This document shows positions 49,134 to 57,271 of a DNA stretch of 64,000 nucleotides, one piece after another. The notes under the pieces are model-generated. The model searched no databases. It was not told the DNA's origin and worked only from the letters and a program-made list of their open reading frames with translations. Source of the stretch: Marinilactibacillus piezotolerans (GTDB lineage: Bacteria; Bacillota; Bacilli; Lactobacillales; Carnobacteriaceae_A); NCBI RefSeq assembly GCF_900169305.1, contig NZ_FWDP01000004.1, positions 372,001 to 436,000 of the forward strand. The letters run 5' to 3'. Position 1 is the stretch's first letter. Every line of letters starts with the position of its first letter. Position numbers and translations under genes: made by a program.

Positions 49134-50336
49134 TTATAGATTGAATTTCTGACAAAGCAGTTTAGTGGCTTTTTCGCCGTTTGCTTCATCAATGACACAA
49201 GATACACTGATTTCAGAGGTAGTGACTTGATAATAAGAAATATCTGCTTCAATCAGAGTACGGAAAATTTGAGAAGCTACCCCTGACATGTCTCTCATAC
49301 CAGCACCGATCACAGAAATTTTCGCATATTCTTCAACGATCGTAACACTCAGATCAGGATAGGTTTCTTTTAACTGATCAAACATGCGAATCAATTGTCT
49401 TTCATCAGAATCTTTGGCAGTAAAGGAGAGCTGCATGCCCGTTTCGTTTCTGATTTGAGAGATCATATCGATATTGATTTCTTCTTGCTCCAGACATTTA
49501 AAGATATCATTTAACAGGTTGCCGCCGTAAGAAGGATCTGTCAGAGTAACATGCGCCATATTTTTATCCAGCGCAACACCCGTTACTGCTTTGTGTTCAA
49601 GCATTTGTTCATTTGGCACGATCCATGTTCCTTTCTCAGTCGATAGTGTTTTTCCTAGATATAAGCTGATTCCATTATTGTTAGCGAGTTCGACACTGCG
49701 TGTTTCCAGTACGCCGGCTCCTAAAGCAGACATTTCCATCATTTCTTCATAAGAAATCTGTTCCCAGCGTTTTGCTTCAGGGAAGATGCGAGGATCAGTA
49801 CTGTAGACTCCAGCAACATCCGTGTAGATCTCGCAAGTACAGTCCAGCGCAGCCGCCAGTGCTACGGCGGTTGTATCCGAACCGCCTCTTCCAAGCGTCG
49901 TCAGCTCGCCTTCTTTATTGAATCCCTGAAATCCAGCAACAATAATGACTTGTTGATGCTCAAATAGAGTGTCGAATAGATCGGTTTTGATAGAAGAGAT
50001 TTTGCTTTTTAAATGATGGCCGATCGTTTCTATGCCAGCTTGATAACCAGTCAGCGGTTTGGTCTTAACGCCTATATCATTAAGCGTTAGTGATAAATAA
50101 GAAATCGTCTGCTGTTCACCCGTATTCAAAAGCATTGCCAAATCCTGATCATTAGGGTTCGAGGTGATGTGCTGAACGTTGGCTAATAATTCATCTGTTG
50201 TTTTACCCATAGCGGATACGACAACTACGAGCTGCTCATTTTGCTGGGTACGATCTTTTAGATAGAGAGCGATATCTTTGATTTTTGTAAAGTCCGCTAC
50301 ACTTGAGCCGCCGAATTTCAATACACTTCTTTTCAT
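49134..50336 (-). CDS. lysC: Aspartate kinase
   Basis: First step of the aspartate pathway. Kinase motif LKFGGSSVAD, GRGGSDTTAVALAAAL, and two C-terminal ACT domains (about 260-400; NIDMISQI, SVIGAGMRDMSGVAS). 400 residues, single polypeptide with alpha and probably an internal beta start. Position right behind the L-box indicates lysine-regulated isoform. Ribosome site GGAAAGGAC. Confidence 0.96.
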   Translation of the reverse strand: MKRSVLKFGGSSVADFTKIKDIALYLKDRTQQNEQLVVVVSAMGKTTDELLANVQHITSNPNDQDLAMLLNTGEQQTISYLSLTLNDIGVKTKPLTGYQAGIETIGHHLKSKISSIKTDLFDTLFEHQQVIIVAGFQGFNKEGELTTLGRGGSDTTAVALAAALDCTCEIYTDVAGVYSTDPRIFPEAKRWEQISYEEMMEMSALGAGVLETRSVELANNNGISLYLGKTLSTEKGTWIVPNEQMLEHKAVTGVALDKNMAHVTLTDPSYGGNLLNDIFKCLEQEEINIDMISQIRNETGMQLSFTAKDSDERQLIRMFDQLKETYPDLSVTIVEEYAKISVIGAGMRDMSGVASQIFRTLIEADISYYQVTTSEISVSCVIDEANGEKATKLLCQKFNL

Positions 50337-50390
50337 AATAGTCCTTTCCCAATGTACTGAGATCGTTAATGGGTTATGCCTCTTGGAGAA

Positions 50391-50425
50391 TAAAAAGAGG
50401 ACAAGCCGAAGTACCGACTTGTCCT
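50391..50425 (-). terminator. Expression-platform terminator of the lysine riboswitch
   Basis: On the minus strand AGGACAAGTCGG and CCGAAG-type pairs (AGGACAAG / CTTGTCCT) followed by CTTTTTA, 60 nt before lysC. Expected to form when lysine is bound. Confidence 0.85.
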
Positions 50426-50444
50426 AATCATTCTCTATATACAA

Positions 50445-50645
50445 GCGGAAGCACTCCGTTAAGCAGATGACCTATTCAATTGTTAGGTAGTCTGCTTATA
50501 TAAACGGCAGTCTGTATATTGTTCATATACAGCCCAATAGATTACATGCTGCAACACATAATCTATTTCGGCAAATTTCCCTTTCCTTGATCGCAACTTA
50601 CAGGTTATAAGCGATAAGTACTGATGATTTTTGCGCCTCATCCAG
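50445..50645 (-). ncRNA. Lysine riboswitch (L-box) aptamer
   Basis: Reading minus: GGATGAGGCGC opening P1, ATCATCAGTA, then AAAGGGAAATTTGCCGAA, GGGCTGTATATGAAC...CAGACTGCC, closing GGAGTGCTTCC. These are the conserved L-box segments in order, about 200 nt. It should turn off lysC and the whole dap operon when lysine is plentiful. Confidence 0.93.
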
Positions 50646-50677
50646 TCATTAAATTTTAGTTTTGTTATTTGCTAATA

Positions 50678-50706
50678 ACCATATCAAAAATTCTTATAAA
50701 TGTAAA
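50678..50706 (-). promoter_or_regulatory. Promoter of the lysC-dap operon
   Basis: Minus strand TTTACA, 17-bp spacer, TATGGT, about 30 nt before the L-box. Confidence 0.55.
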
Positions 50707-50922
50707 CCGTTATTCATGAAAAAGCTTTTAATCAGCATAATTATACACATACATAGCTGTTTAACTCTAAAGACGTGGTACTAGAAAATTCAATAATATC
50801 TGAATAAAAAAGTCATGTTGCAGCTAAAAGGGGCTTTAACTGATCAGAAAGTCAAATAATATCGATTTCAATCAATTCTTGTTACAATATAAGAAACTAT
50901 TTTAACGGAAGGGAAGTTCTGC

Positions 50923-51780
50923 ATGAAAAAGACGATTCAATTTCCTAATGGAGAATCTGTACTGAATTTAGGACAGGGAACATGGAAATTAGGAGAAGAT
51001 CCATCAAAGCATGATCAAGAAGTGGATGCATTGCGAACGGGAATTGACAAAGGACTGACATTGATCGATACAGCTGAGATGTACGGCAGCGGCAAGTCAG
51101 AACAGTTGGTTGGGGATGCAATCAAGCCTTATTCCAGAGAGGATTTGTTTTTAGTGTCTAAGGTTTATCCGCATAACGCCGGTGAAAAAAACATTTTCCA
51201 ATCAGCAGAGCAGACATTGCAGCGAATGGGCGTGGATGAATTGGATTTATACTTACTTCATTGGCCGGGAAGTGTACCTCTTCAAGAAACCGTTGACTGC
51301 TTCGAAGAACTGAAACGACAAGGAAAAATCAAGAATTGGGGCGTTTCCAATTTCGATCTGGAAGATATGCAGGAGTTGCTGTCTTTAAGAAATGGAGAAA
51401 ATTGTCAGACGAATCAGGTGCTTTATCATTTAGCTTCACGAGGGATTGAAGTCGTGCTGAGAGATTATTTAAGAGAAAACAATATTCCGATGATGGCTTA
51501 CTGTCCGATCATCGGTCAGGAGCCAGATTTAAAAGATAAGGTCTATAATAGTCCTACTATCAAAAATATTGCAAAAGACCATGGTATTTCAGTCATTCAG
51601 CTATTATTGGCATTTGTGATGCAGCAGGAACAGACAATCGCAATTCCGAAAGCCAGCAGCTCAGACCATGTGAGCCAGAATGTGGATGTACTGGATATCT
51701 CACTTTCAAAAGAAGAGATGTCTTTACTAGACGAAGCTTTTCCGGCACCAAACGAACGAATACCTCTACGAGTACAGTAG
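50923..51780 (+). CDS. Aldo/keto reductase
   Basis: NADPH-dependent reductase of the AKR fold, 285 residues. Catalytic Asp/Tyr in LIDTAEMYGSGKSE, Lys in LFLVSKVYP, His in DLYLLHWPG, and NADPH-binding IAIPKASSSDHVSQN near the end. Substrate not predictable; general carbonyl detoxification is common. Ribosome site GGAAGGGAAG. Own terminator. Confidence 0.9.
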   Translation: MKKTIQFPNGESVLNLGQGTWKLGEDPSKHDQEVDALRTGIDKGLTLIDTAEMYGSGKSEQLVGDAIKPYSREDLFLVSKVYPHNAGEKNIFQSAEQTLQRMGVDELDLYLLHWPGSVPLQETVDCFEELKRQGKIKNWGVSNFDLEDMQELLSLRNGENCQTNQVLYHLASRGIEVVLRDYLRENNIPMMAYCPIIGQEPDLKDKVYNSPTIKNIAKDHGISVIQLLLAFVMQQEQTIAIPKASSSDHVSQNVDVLDISLSKEEMSLLDEAFPAPNERIPLRVQ

Positions 51781-51816
51781 AAAGAGAAAACGTTTTATAA
51801 TTAAGTTAATTTTTTT

Positions 51817-51866
51817 AGACCAGTTATGCTTGTTTTCGATAAAATGAGATAACTGGTCTGCTTTTT
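51817..51866 (+). terminator. Terminator after the aldo/keto reductase
   Basis: AGACCAGTTAT / ATAACTGGTCT stem with a 21-nt loop, then GCTTTTTATA. Confidence 0.85.
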
Positions 51867-51928
51867 ATAGAATAAACATGAATAAAAGAGAAACAGAAGA
51901 AAAAAACAGAAGATTCGGAGGGGAACCC

Positions 51929-52849
51929 ATGAACGATAAAATGAAGTACGACTACGCGACGATGCCAAAATCAGATGCAGAAACAACCGGTATGCAAATA
52001 GTCAAAGGAAGAAGAGAACAGGTGAGAGCTTATATTAATAAAGAGGATTTAATCTATCAGAGAAAGGGCGGGCAAAACTTAAAAATCAGAATGGTTTATC
52101 CGAATGGGTTGACTTTAAATGAAAAAAATCCACTCATCATTCATGTTCAAGGATCGGGCTGGTTCAAACAAGATCTGAATGATCACATATTGGACTTAAA
52201 AGATGTCATCACAGCGGGATACATACTGGCAATCGTTGAATACTTGCCGATTCCGGATTTCACTTTTCCTAGTCAGATAGAAGATGCGAAGACAGCAGCG
52301 AGATATCTCTATAAGCATGCTGATCAGCTGGGTATTGATACAAAAAATATTTTCTTGATGGGAGACTCAAGCGGAGGACATACATCACTGATGTGCTGGG
52401 CAACATGGGGAACAGATCAACTGGATGCAGAGAACAAAGAAGATCCATTACCTGATATTCAGGCATTCATCGATCTGTATGGTATCGTAGACTTGTTGAC
52501 GATTGCAGAAGCAGCGTCAATAGTTGACCATAAGCAACCTACAAGTCCTGATAGTTTGATATTAGGAGGCGTATTGCCTCATCAGAACCCGGAAAAAGCA
52601 AAACAAGCAGCAGTTCCAACTTATCTGGATAATGGGGCAGAGAAGAAGCCGTTATTGATAATGCATGGGAATAAAGATACATTAGTCCCGTTTGAGCAGA
52701 GTGTTCAATTAAATGAGGAATGTAAGAAGCGGGGACTGGATGCAGTGTTTTATTGTATTGACGATGCGGATCATGGTGGATCATTATTTTACTGCGAAGA
52801 GGTCTTAATGATTCTGATCGACTTTTTGAATAAACACAGAAATTCTTGA
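51929..52849 (+). CDS. Alpha/beta-hydrolase esterase (BD-FAE/acetylesterase-like)
   Basis: 306 residues. Serine nucleophile in GDSSGGH, Asp in HGNKDTLVP, His in DADHGG; the oxyanion segment is HVQGSGW in place of the usual HGGGW. The layout resembles bacterial carbohydrate or feruloyl esterases (BD-FAE), cytoplasmic since no signal peptide is seen. ATG chosen after GGAGGGG. The gene is followed by a long gene-free region and has no close terminator. Confidence 0.85.
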   Translation: MNDKMKYDYATMPKSDAETTGMQIVKGRREQVRAYINKEDLIYQRKGGQNLKIRMVYPNGLTLNEKNPLIIHVQGSGWFKQDLNDHILDLKDVITAGYILAIVEYLPIPDFTFPSQIEDAKTAARYLYKHADQLGIDTKNIFLMGDSSGGHTSLMCWATWGTDQLDAENKEDPLPDIQAFIDLYGIVDLLTIAEAASIVDHKQPTSPDSLILGGVLPHQNPEKAKQAAVPTYLDNGAEKKPLLIMHGNKDTLVPFEQSVQLNEECKKRGLDAVFYCIDDADHGGSLFYCEEVLMILIDFLNKHRNS

Positions 52850-54270
52850 GATTAATGAAAGAAGTGATTAAAAGAAGAATGGCCGTCATTTACACAAACT
52901 TGACAGAATTAAATTTTACAGCGCTTAAGCTGTAATTAATTTAGATGATGTAGTACAAATTACAACTTAAATACCACGATGTCGTATCAGCAGACTGGAG
53001 CGGCTCGTGGTTTTTTAATAAAGTGTAACAAAGTCAATGATTACTTTGAAGAAGAAAGCAGACTGGTTCGAATATAGATTATGGCTGAAATAAAGTGGAC
53101 AAGATGATTCAAGTTAAAAAAAGCAGCAAGTGATGAGTTTGTTCAGATAAATTGTTGAATTAGGATAAACGATTAACTCACTAAACATTAGAAATAACCG
53201 AACTTACTTAGGGGAAGTTTTGGCTAAATAAATATGTATTTAATCAGCTTCACAAAACTAAGAGTGAGAGTTAATTTAAATGCGAGATCAAAATAAATTT
53301 ATAGAAAATAAAAGTCAAATCACTAAAAAGGATTAATTCCAGGTGTCAGTAGAAATTAAATATAAGTTCAATTAAAATTCAATTGAATCTGAATTCAGTC
53401 TGATCGGAGAGAGCATTAATTTCATATAATCTACTTTGTATAATATATATTATGTAAACTAATTTAAACATAAAGAGTTGCTTAGTCCAAATACACGCTA
53501 CATGAATAAATACCCTATTTTTTCACTTTTTTTTTATTTTTTAAAACACTCGCTAACACGAGTTCTACTAGATTTTAAAATGAAATATCGGATCTTGGAG
53601 ACTTAAAAATTGTCTTGGGTTTATTTCTAAAATATTATTTGTCAAATCTCTACTTAGCTTATTTTATCTTGTGAAGCTGCTCGTTCAATATCTGATTATC
53701 GTCTAATATGCTAAACAGCATGGCTATTTAAGCAAAAATTCATTCGGCTTTTATAATGTACAAAATGTTGATGAATAATAAAATGTTTTTATATTTGAAG
53801 ATTTTTTAATAGTGAATGTTTATGATTTATAACATAAATGATTTTTGTTGCGAAAACAAATGTTCATATAGAACCATAATGTTTGAGTTACTATATAAGC
53901 AGTTAATTATGCTTGTTACTATAAGCTGCAAAGATCATCATGGCTTTTTCAAGAAAATAATGAAAATTGTATTGAGAATTCAGTTAAATGAATTAGTTGT
54001 GCAACTTTACAGCACAAACGATCCTTAATTTAAATTAATATAGGAGTTAATCTATCTAACTAAAAGTATTATAGTTAACAATGTTAGTTATATGAAAGCG
54101 CTGTGAGTTTCAAATTTTTGCTCTCAGCTGAATAATTCAACTAATGTCATTTCCAATTAATTATCCTCTTTTTGCAAAGTAAGCCTCTCTTCCCCCTCTC
54201 CTCTACTTTTTAATAACAGGGGCGATGTTAATATTGAGAACAGCTTCTGCTTTATATACTATATTCTTTT
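52850..54270. other. AT-rich stretch without convincing genes
   Basis: About 1.4 kb in which every frame is broken within about 70 codons. The longest open frame (53816-54028, 70 codons) has no ribosome site and no recognisable motif. Contents I can point to: a TTGACA at 52900, a factor-independent terminator at 52973-53016, small hairpins (ACTCG/CGAGT near 53549), and a cre-like box at 54092-54105. Base composition is markedly more AT-rich than neighbouring genes; it may be remnant DNA or hold small RNAs. Confidence 0.6.
52973..53016 (+). terminator. Orphan terminator in the gene-free region
   Basis: ACCACGA / TCGTGGT around a 25-nt structured loop, then TTTTTT. It ends a possible short transcript or serves the esterase 120 nt upstream. 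Confidence 0.65.
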
Positions 54271-54312
54271 AAAATAAAATGCTGCAAATGCCATAAAGAG
54301 ACATTTGCAGCA
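54271..54312 (-). terminator. Terminator of the SDR gene
   Basis: Minus strand TGCTGCAAATG / CATTTGCAGCA stem followed by TTTTATTTT. Confidence 0.88.
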
Positions 54313-54329
54313 CTTGACTTCTTCTATTT

Positions 54330-55187
54330 TTAAAAGTCTTCAGCTTTTGTTTCGGGTTGTAAGTCATAAGCTTTTTGGACCATTTCATGACGTTGACCCA
54401 ATGATTCATTAGATTTCTTATTCCAAAGATATTCTTGCTGCTCTTTTACTTGAGCAATCATTTTTTCTGGAATGACATTTCGATACTGATCGGTTTCGCC
54501 CAATATGACTTTGATACCTTGCTCTACCAATTCTTCTGGATCATATTGTTCGAATGGAAAAGCAATTTTTTCATAATCAAATACACGTTTAGCAGGATCG
54601 TCTTGCCAGCTTTTCCATGCTTCAAATTCACGGTCATTAAAGCCTGTCAAATAAGGACCAGGATTAATCGTGGCTACTTCTACATTAAACTCTTGCAGTT
54701 CTTGTGATAAAGTGCTAGCTACGGCTTCTGTAGCAAATTTAGAAGCAGAATATGGACCAGAAAATGAATTAACCATCATTCCTGATACTGAAGAAACAAA
54801 TACGATTCTTCCTTTATTTCTTTCCACCATTTTGCGAGCAAATCCTTGTGTTAATAAAACTGGACCAATAAGATTCACTTCAAATTGATTGCGTAAGTTG
54901 TCCTCAGGGATATCTACCAGCGAACCACCCTCTTTTATCGCTGCATTATTAACTAGAATGTCAACGTCCCAATTCCAGGCTTTCTGTCTGTCTTTAGGAT
55001 CTGTTACGTCCACTTTTTCAATTTTCATAGACAGTCCTTGTTCTTTTGCTTCTTTCTCTAACGCAGACACTTGAGAAGATACTTCAGTCGTAGCAATGAC
55101 GTCTTTTCCCCTCTTCGCCAACTCAAGTGCAAACATCTTCCCAAACCCAGTTCCAGCTCCTGTTATCAAAATTCTATCAGAACTCAT
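54330..55187 (-). CDS. Short-chain dehydrogenase/reductase (SDR)
   Basis: 285 residues, classical SDR. NAD(P) loop TGAGTGFG, NNAA motif VNNAAI, catalytic Ser in VFVSSVSG and Tyr-x3-Lys in PYSASKFA. The C-terminal extension after about residue 200 is longer than in minimal SDRs. Substrate unknown. ATG chosen after TAGGAGTG; upstream codons lack homology. Confidence 0.9.
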   Translation of the reverse strand: MSSDRILITGAGTGFGKMFALELAKRGKDVIATTEVSSQVSALEKEAKEQGLSMKIEKVDVTDPKDRQKAWNWDVDILVNNAAIKEGGSLVDIPEDNLRNQFEVNLIGPVLLTQGFARKMVERNKGRIVFVSSVSGMMVNSFSGPYSASKFATEAVASTLSQELQEFNVEVATINPGPYLTGFNDREFEAWKSWQDDPAKRVFDYEKIAFPFEQYDPEELVEQGIKVILGETDQYRNVIPEKMIAQVKEQQEYLWNKKSNESLGQRHEMVQKAYDLQPETKAEDF

Positions 55188-55349
55188 CCAAATCACTCCT
55201 AAAATAATCTGACTTTCTATTATCATTTTAAGGTAAATGATACGGATTTGAAACTATTTAGCTTGATGCATTCCTTAACCAATTGTCCTGTTTGTTTAAT
55301 CAGAACTTACCAGAGTCATTTTTTACGTGGAATGATTTTGACTAGAAAC

Positions 55350-56135
55350 CTACTTAAAGTAACTCCTTATTTTAATAAAAATGAATGAAATAAAAATCCC
55401 CCATACGATCGATATATGAATGAGTGCATCACTTGTCGTTTGATGAGATAAAAAAATAAATAAAGCGATGGTTGCACTATATAAAAATCGACTATAAAAG
55501 ATTCTTTTCTTGTCGGCTTTTTTACCGTGGTCATCCTTTACTTCGCTCTTTGCTTCAAATGATTGACTAAAGCTGAAAAAAATGGTAAATAAAACTGCTG
55601 ATGCTGCCGCAGCCAAATGGAAAGGCGTCAGCTGATCAATGCTCATAAAGGAATCATAATCAAAAAAAGTTAATTGAATAATGAATAAAACAAACGTGAT
55701 TATTTCACTTATTAGAACCGCTGCTTTCTTTATCCGCAATACGAATAAACTCGTAAGCGCTAAACCAAGAACAATTAAATATAAACTGTTTTCATTGAAA
55801 AAGGAGAGAAAGACCGTTAATGCAAAAACGCCTAATATATCGACTAGAGTCAGCTTTTTTCCAGTAATACCGTTGACCGCTCTCAAAAGCGTCAGGATCC
55901 ATGCCAACATCAGGAAATGGATTGACTCCGTAAAAAAAAGGTGGAACAAAGATAATGCAGCAGCCAAAAATGCCGAAGAATCATGTGCAGGATCGATCTC
56001 TCTAGTTATTGCCCATGATAAGAATACGCTTCCGCCTGTGCTTAGACCAAAGAAAACATCTTCTGTATACAACCAGCCTAGAGCAAATGCCGTAAGCGTA
56101 AATAAGACAATGGCCATGTTTGTTTTATCATCCAA
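55350..56135 (-). CDS. Polytopic membrane protein, function unknown
   Basis: 261 residues with about eight hydrophobic segments, a short charged cytoplasmic loop near residue 200 (KDDHGKKADKKR), and no family I recognise. It lies 39 bp downstream of the half-length AI-2E-type gene on the same strand, so the two may be cotranscribed. Bases 55188-55349, between it and the SDR, show no strong terminator. Confidence 0.65.
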   Translation of the reverse strand: MDDKTNMAIVLFTLTAFALGWLYTEDVFFGLSTGGSVFLSWAITREIDPAHDSSAFLAAALSLFHLFFTESIHFLMLAWILTLLRAVNGITGKKLTLVDILGVFALTVFLSFFNENSLYLIVLGLALTSLFVLRIKKAAVLISEIITFVLFIIQLTFFDYDSFMSIDQLTPFHLAAAASAVLFTIFFSFSQSFEAKSEVKDDHGKKADKKRIFYSRFLYSATIALFIFLSHQTTSDALIHISIVWGIFISFIFIKIRSYFK

Positions 56136-56174
56136 GCGGATCTTCCTGCTTAATGTAAAAATACGATCATCCCT

Positions 56175-56675
56175 TTATTTATCATAAGTTTTACGGACTT
56201 GTCGATAAGCACTTAAAAATGGAATAATCAATGCGGCAGCAACTATTCCGAAAATATTAAAAATCAAGCCGCAGCCAATCGTGATGACAAAGGGTACCCA
56301 AAATGGCAATTCCATATCTTTTCCTATGAAGTACGGCTCAACGAGTTGTTTGAAGGCCTCTACTCCAATATAAAGTAAGAGCAGCCACCAACCTTGACTG
56401 GCCGTTCCTGCTATCCATTCCCATATTACCCAAGGAACAAATGCAATGCCGGCCCCGATAACTGGCACGATGTCTAATATACTGATGCCTAAAGCGATTA
56501 ATAAAGACCAGGCGCCATAGCCGATGAACCAAAGTCCCAGTGTCAATAAAATATATGTCAGACCAATGATTTTAATTTGTACTTTTGAATAAAGCCAGAT
56601 ATTGTGAATGCCTAGATTCACTACTTCTGACCAGAATGCTTTATCTAAATTCATATTTTCAACCTTCTCATCCAT
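56175..56675 (-). CDS. Half-length AI-2E/YtvI-like transporter family protein
   Basis: 166 residues (159 from the ATG at 56654, which has GAGAAGG before it) with four or five membrane segments. DIVPVIGAGIAFVPWVIWEW and VEPYFIGKDMELPFW with a C-terminal IFGIVAAALIIPFL match the C-terminal half of the AI-2E exporter family, whose members have about 350 residues. No N-terminal half is found upstream in any frame, so it is either a natural short form or a fragment. Function unassigned. Confidence 0.65.
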   Translation of the reverse strand: MDEKVENMNLDKAFWSEVVNLGIHNIWLYSKVQIKIIGLTYILLTLGLWFIGYGAWSLLIALGISILDIVPVIGAGIAFVPWVIWEWIAGTASQGWWLLLLYIGVEAFKQLVEPYFIGKDMELPFWVPFVITIGCGLIFNIFGIVAAALIIPFLSAYRQVRKTYDK

Positions 56676-56859
56676 TTAGTTTGTTTTCCTGCCCATACTA
56701 TACCAGAATCATACCAGAAATTTGAAATCTAATGAAAGAACGACTCTGTTTAAGCAGTGCCTGTTCTTTTGAGTCTGTCTACATCTATAAGTTGGAAAGA
56801 ACAATTACTTTTATATTAATCACAAAAAAAGTTAATTAGTTAATCAAAATGATTTTCGC

Positions 56860-56887
56860 TTGATTTCGAACAAACGTTTGCTATAAT
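56860..56887 (+). promoter_or_regulatory. Strong promoter of the holin-like toxin
   Basis: TTGATT, 16-bp spacer, TATAAT. The spacer is almost entirely occupied by a LexA/DinR-type box. Confidence 0.75.
56867..56880. promoter_or_regulatory. LexA/DinR (SOS) box in the toxin promoter
   Basis: CGAACAAACGTTTG fits the Bacillus SOS operator CGAAC-N4-GTTYG, with one deviation from the palindromic ideal (GTTTG for GTTCG). Sitting between -35 and -10 it would block RNA polymerase until LexA cleavage. Confidence 0.65.
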
Positions 56888-56935
56888 GGTGTTGTAAGAA
56901 GTTATGACGGTGGCTTCTAATTAGGAGGTGGAGCT

Positions 56936-56989
56936 ATGAACTTAAATAGTCCATTTTTCAGAGAGAATAAGCCTTTTGAGTGTCGTTGA
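56936..56989 (+). CDS. 17-codon leader ORF overlapping the toxin start
   Basis: ATG 5 nt after AGGAGGTGG, encoding MNLNSPFFRENKPFECR. It has the best ribosome site of the transcript; its stop (56987) lies inside the toxin gene, four codons past the toxin TTG. This arrangement suggests that ribosomes translating the leader enable toxin translation. Confidence 0.55.
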   Translation: MNLNSPFFRENKPFECR

Positions 56990-57074
56990 TGCGCTGCAAT
57001 TGATGATGGTTTTCGGGATGTTCATTATTGCCTTGATTTCCTTGATCATCAGCATCAATAAAAAAGATAAATGA
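56976..57074 (+). CDS. Putative holin-like toxin, 32 aa (Hol_Tox-type, type I TA)
   Basis: TTG start giving (M)SVVDALQLMMVFG then a hydrophobic helix and the tail NKKDK. Short N-terminus with VxxALxLMxxFGxF, one membrane segment and a basic end is the hallmark of the putative holin-like toxins of Gram-positive type I toxin-antitoxin loci (family related to TxpA/BsrG). Expected to insert into the cytoplasmic membrane. The TTG lacks a strong ribosome site of its own but overlaps a well-initiated leader ORF. An antisense promoter and two hairpins follow. Confidence 0.75.
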   Translation: MSVVDALQLMMVFGMFIIALISLIISINKKDK

Positions 57075-57084
57075 TAACACAACA

Positions 57085-57120
57085 AAACCGTCCTAACTTT
57101 GGCGAGTTCAAGGACGGTTT
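57085..57120 (-). terminator. Hairpin ending the antisense RNA
   Basis: AAACCGTCCT / AGGACGGTTT with inner AACT/AGTT. The T-run is better on the minus strand. Confidence 0.7.
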
Positions 57121-57174
57121 GATCGTTCATATCTATATTGTCACCGTCAGTACTACTCAGTACAAACGGCTTAC

Positions 57175-57206
57175 AAAAAGAGTCTTGTTCACGCAAGGCT
57201 CTTTTT
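57175..57206 (+). terminator. Terminator of the toxin mRNA
   Basis: AAAAAGAGTCTTG / CAAGGCTCTTTTT (one G-U) ending in a T-run on plus; the same hairpin would form at the 5' end of the antisense RNA. Confidence 0.75.
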
Positions 57207-57213
57207 CACTTCA

Positions 57214-57241
57214 AGTATATCATAATATATAACACAGTCAA
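57214..57241 (-). promoter_or_regulatory. Antisense RNA promoter
   Basis: Minus strand TTGACT, 16-bp spacer, TATACT with an extended -10 (TG one base upstream). Confidence 0.65.
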
Positions 57242-57271
57242 TCTTTAAGAAGTCCCCTTTTTAAGTATCTT

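Larger units (their letters stand above)
57075..57207 (-). ncRNA. Predicted antisense RNA antitoxin
   Basis: A minus-strand transcript from the promoter at 57214-57241 would start near 57207 and stop after the hairpin at 57085-57120 (minus strand tail TTTTGTTGTG), about 125-130 nt. It would be complementary to the 3' untranslated part of the toxin mRNA, the usual layout of TxpA/RatA-type systems. Position is inferred. Confidence 0.5.

Noticed and set aside
53816..54028. 70-codon frame in the AT-rich region
   Set aside because: No ribosome site, low-complexity residues, no recognisable motif; probably chance.
55681..56187. 168-codon plus-strand frame opposite the unknown membrane protein
   Set aside because: Shadow frame with no ribosome site; the minus-strand frame has coherent membrane segments and context.
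56942..57196. 84-codon minus-strand frame across the toxin locus
   Set aside because: It crosses both hairpins and mirrors the toxin gene; the region is better explained by an antisense RNA.
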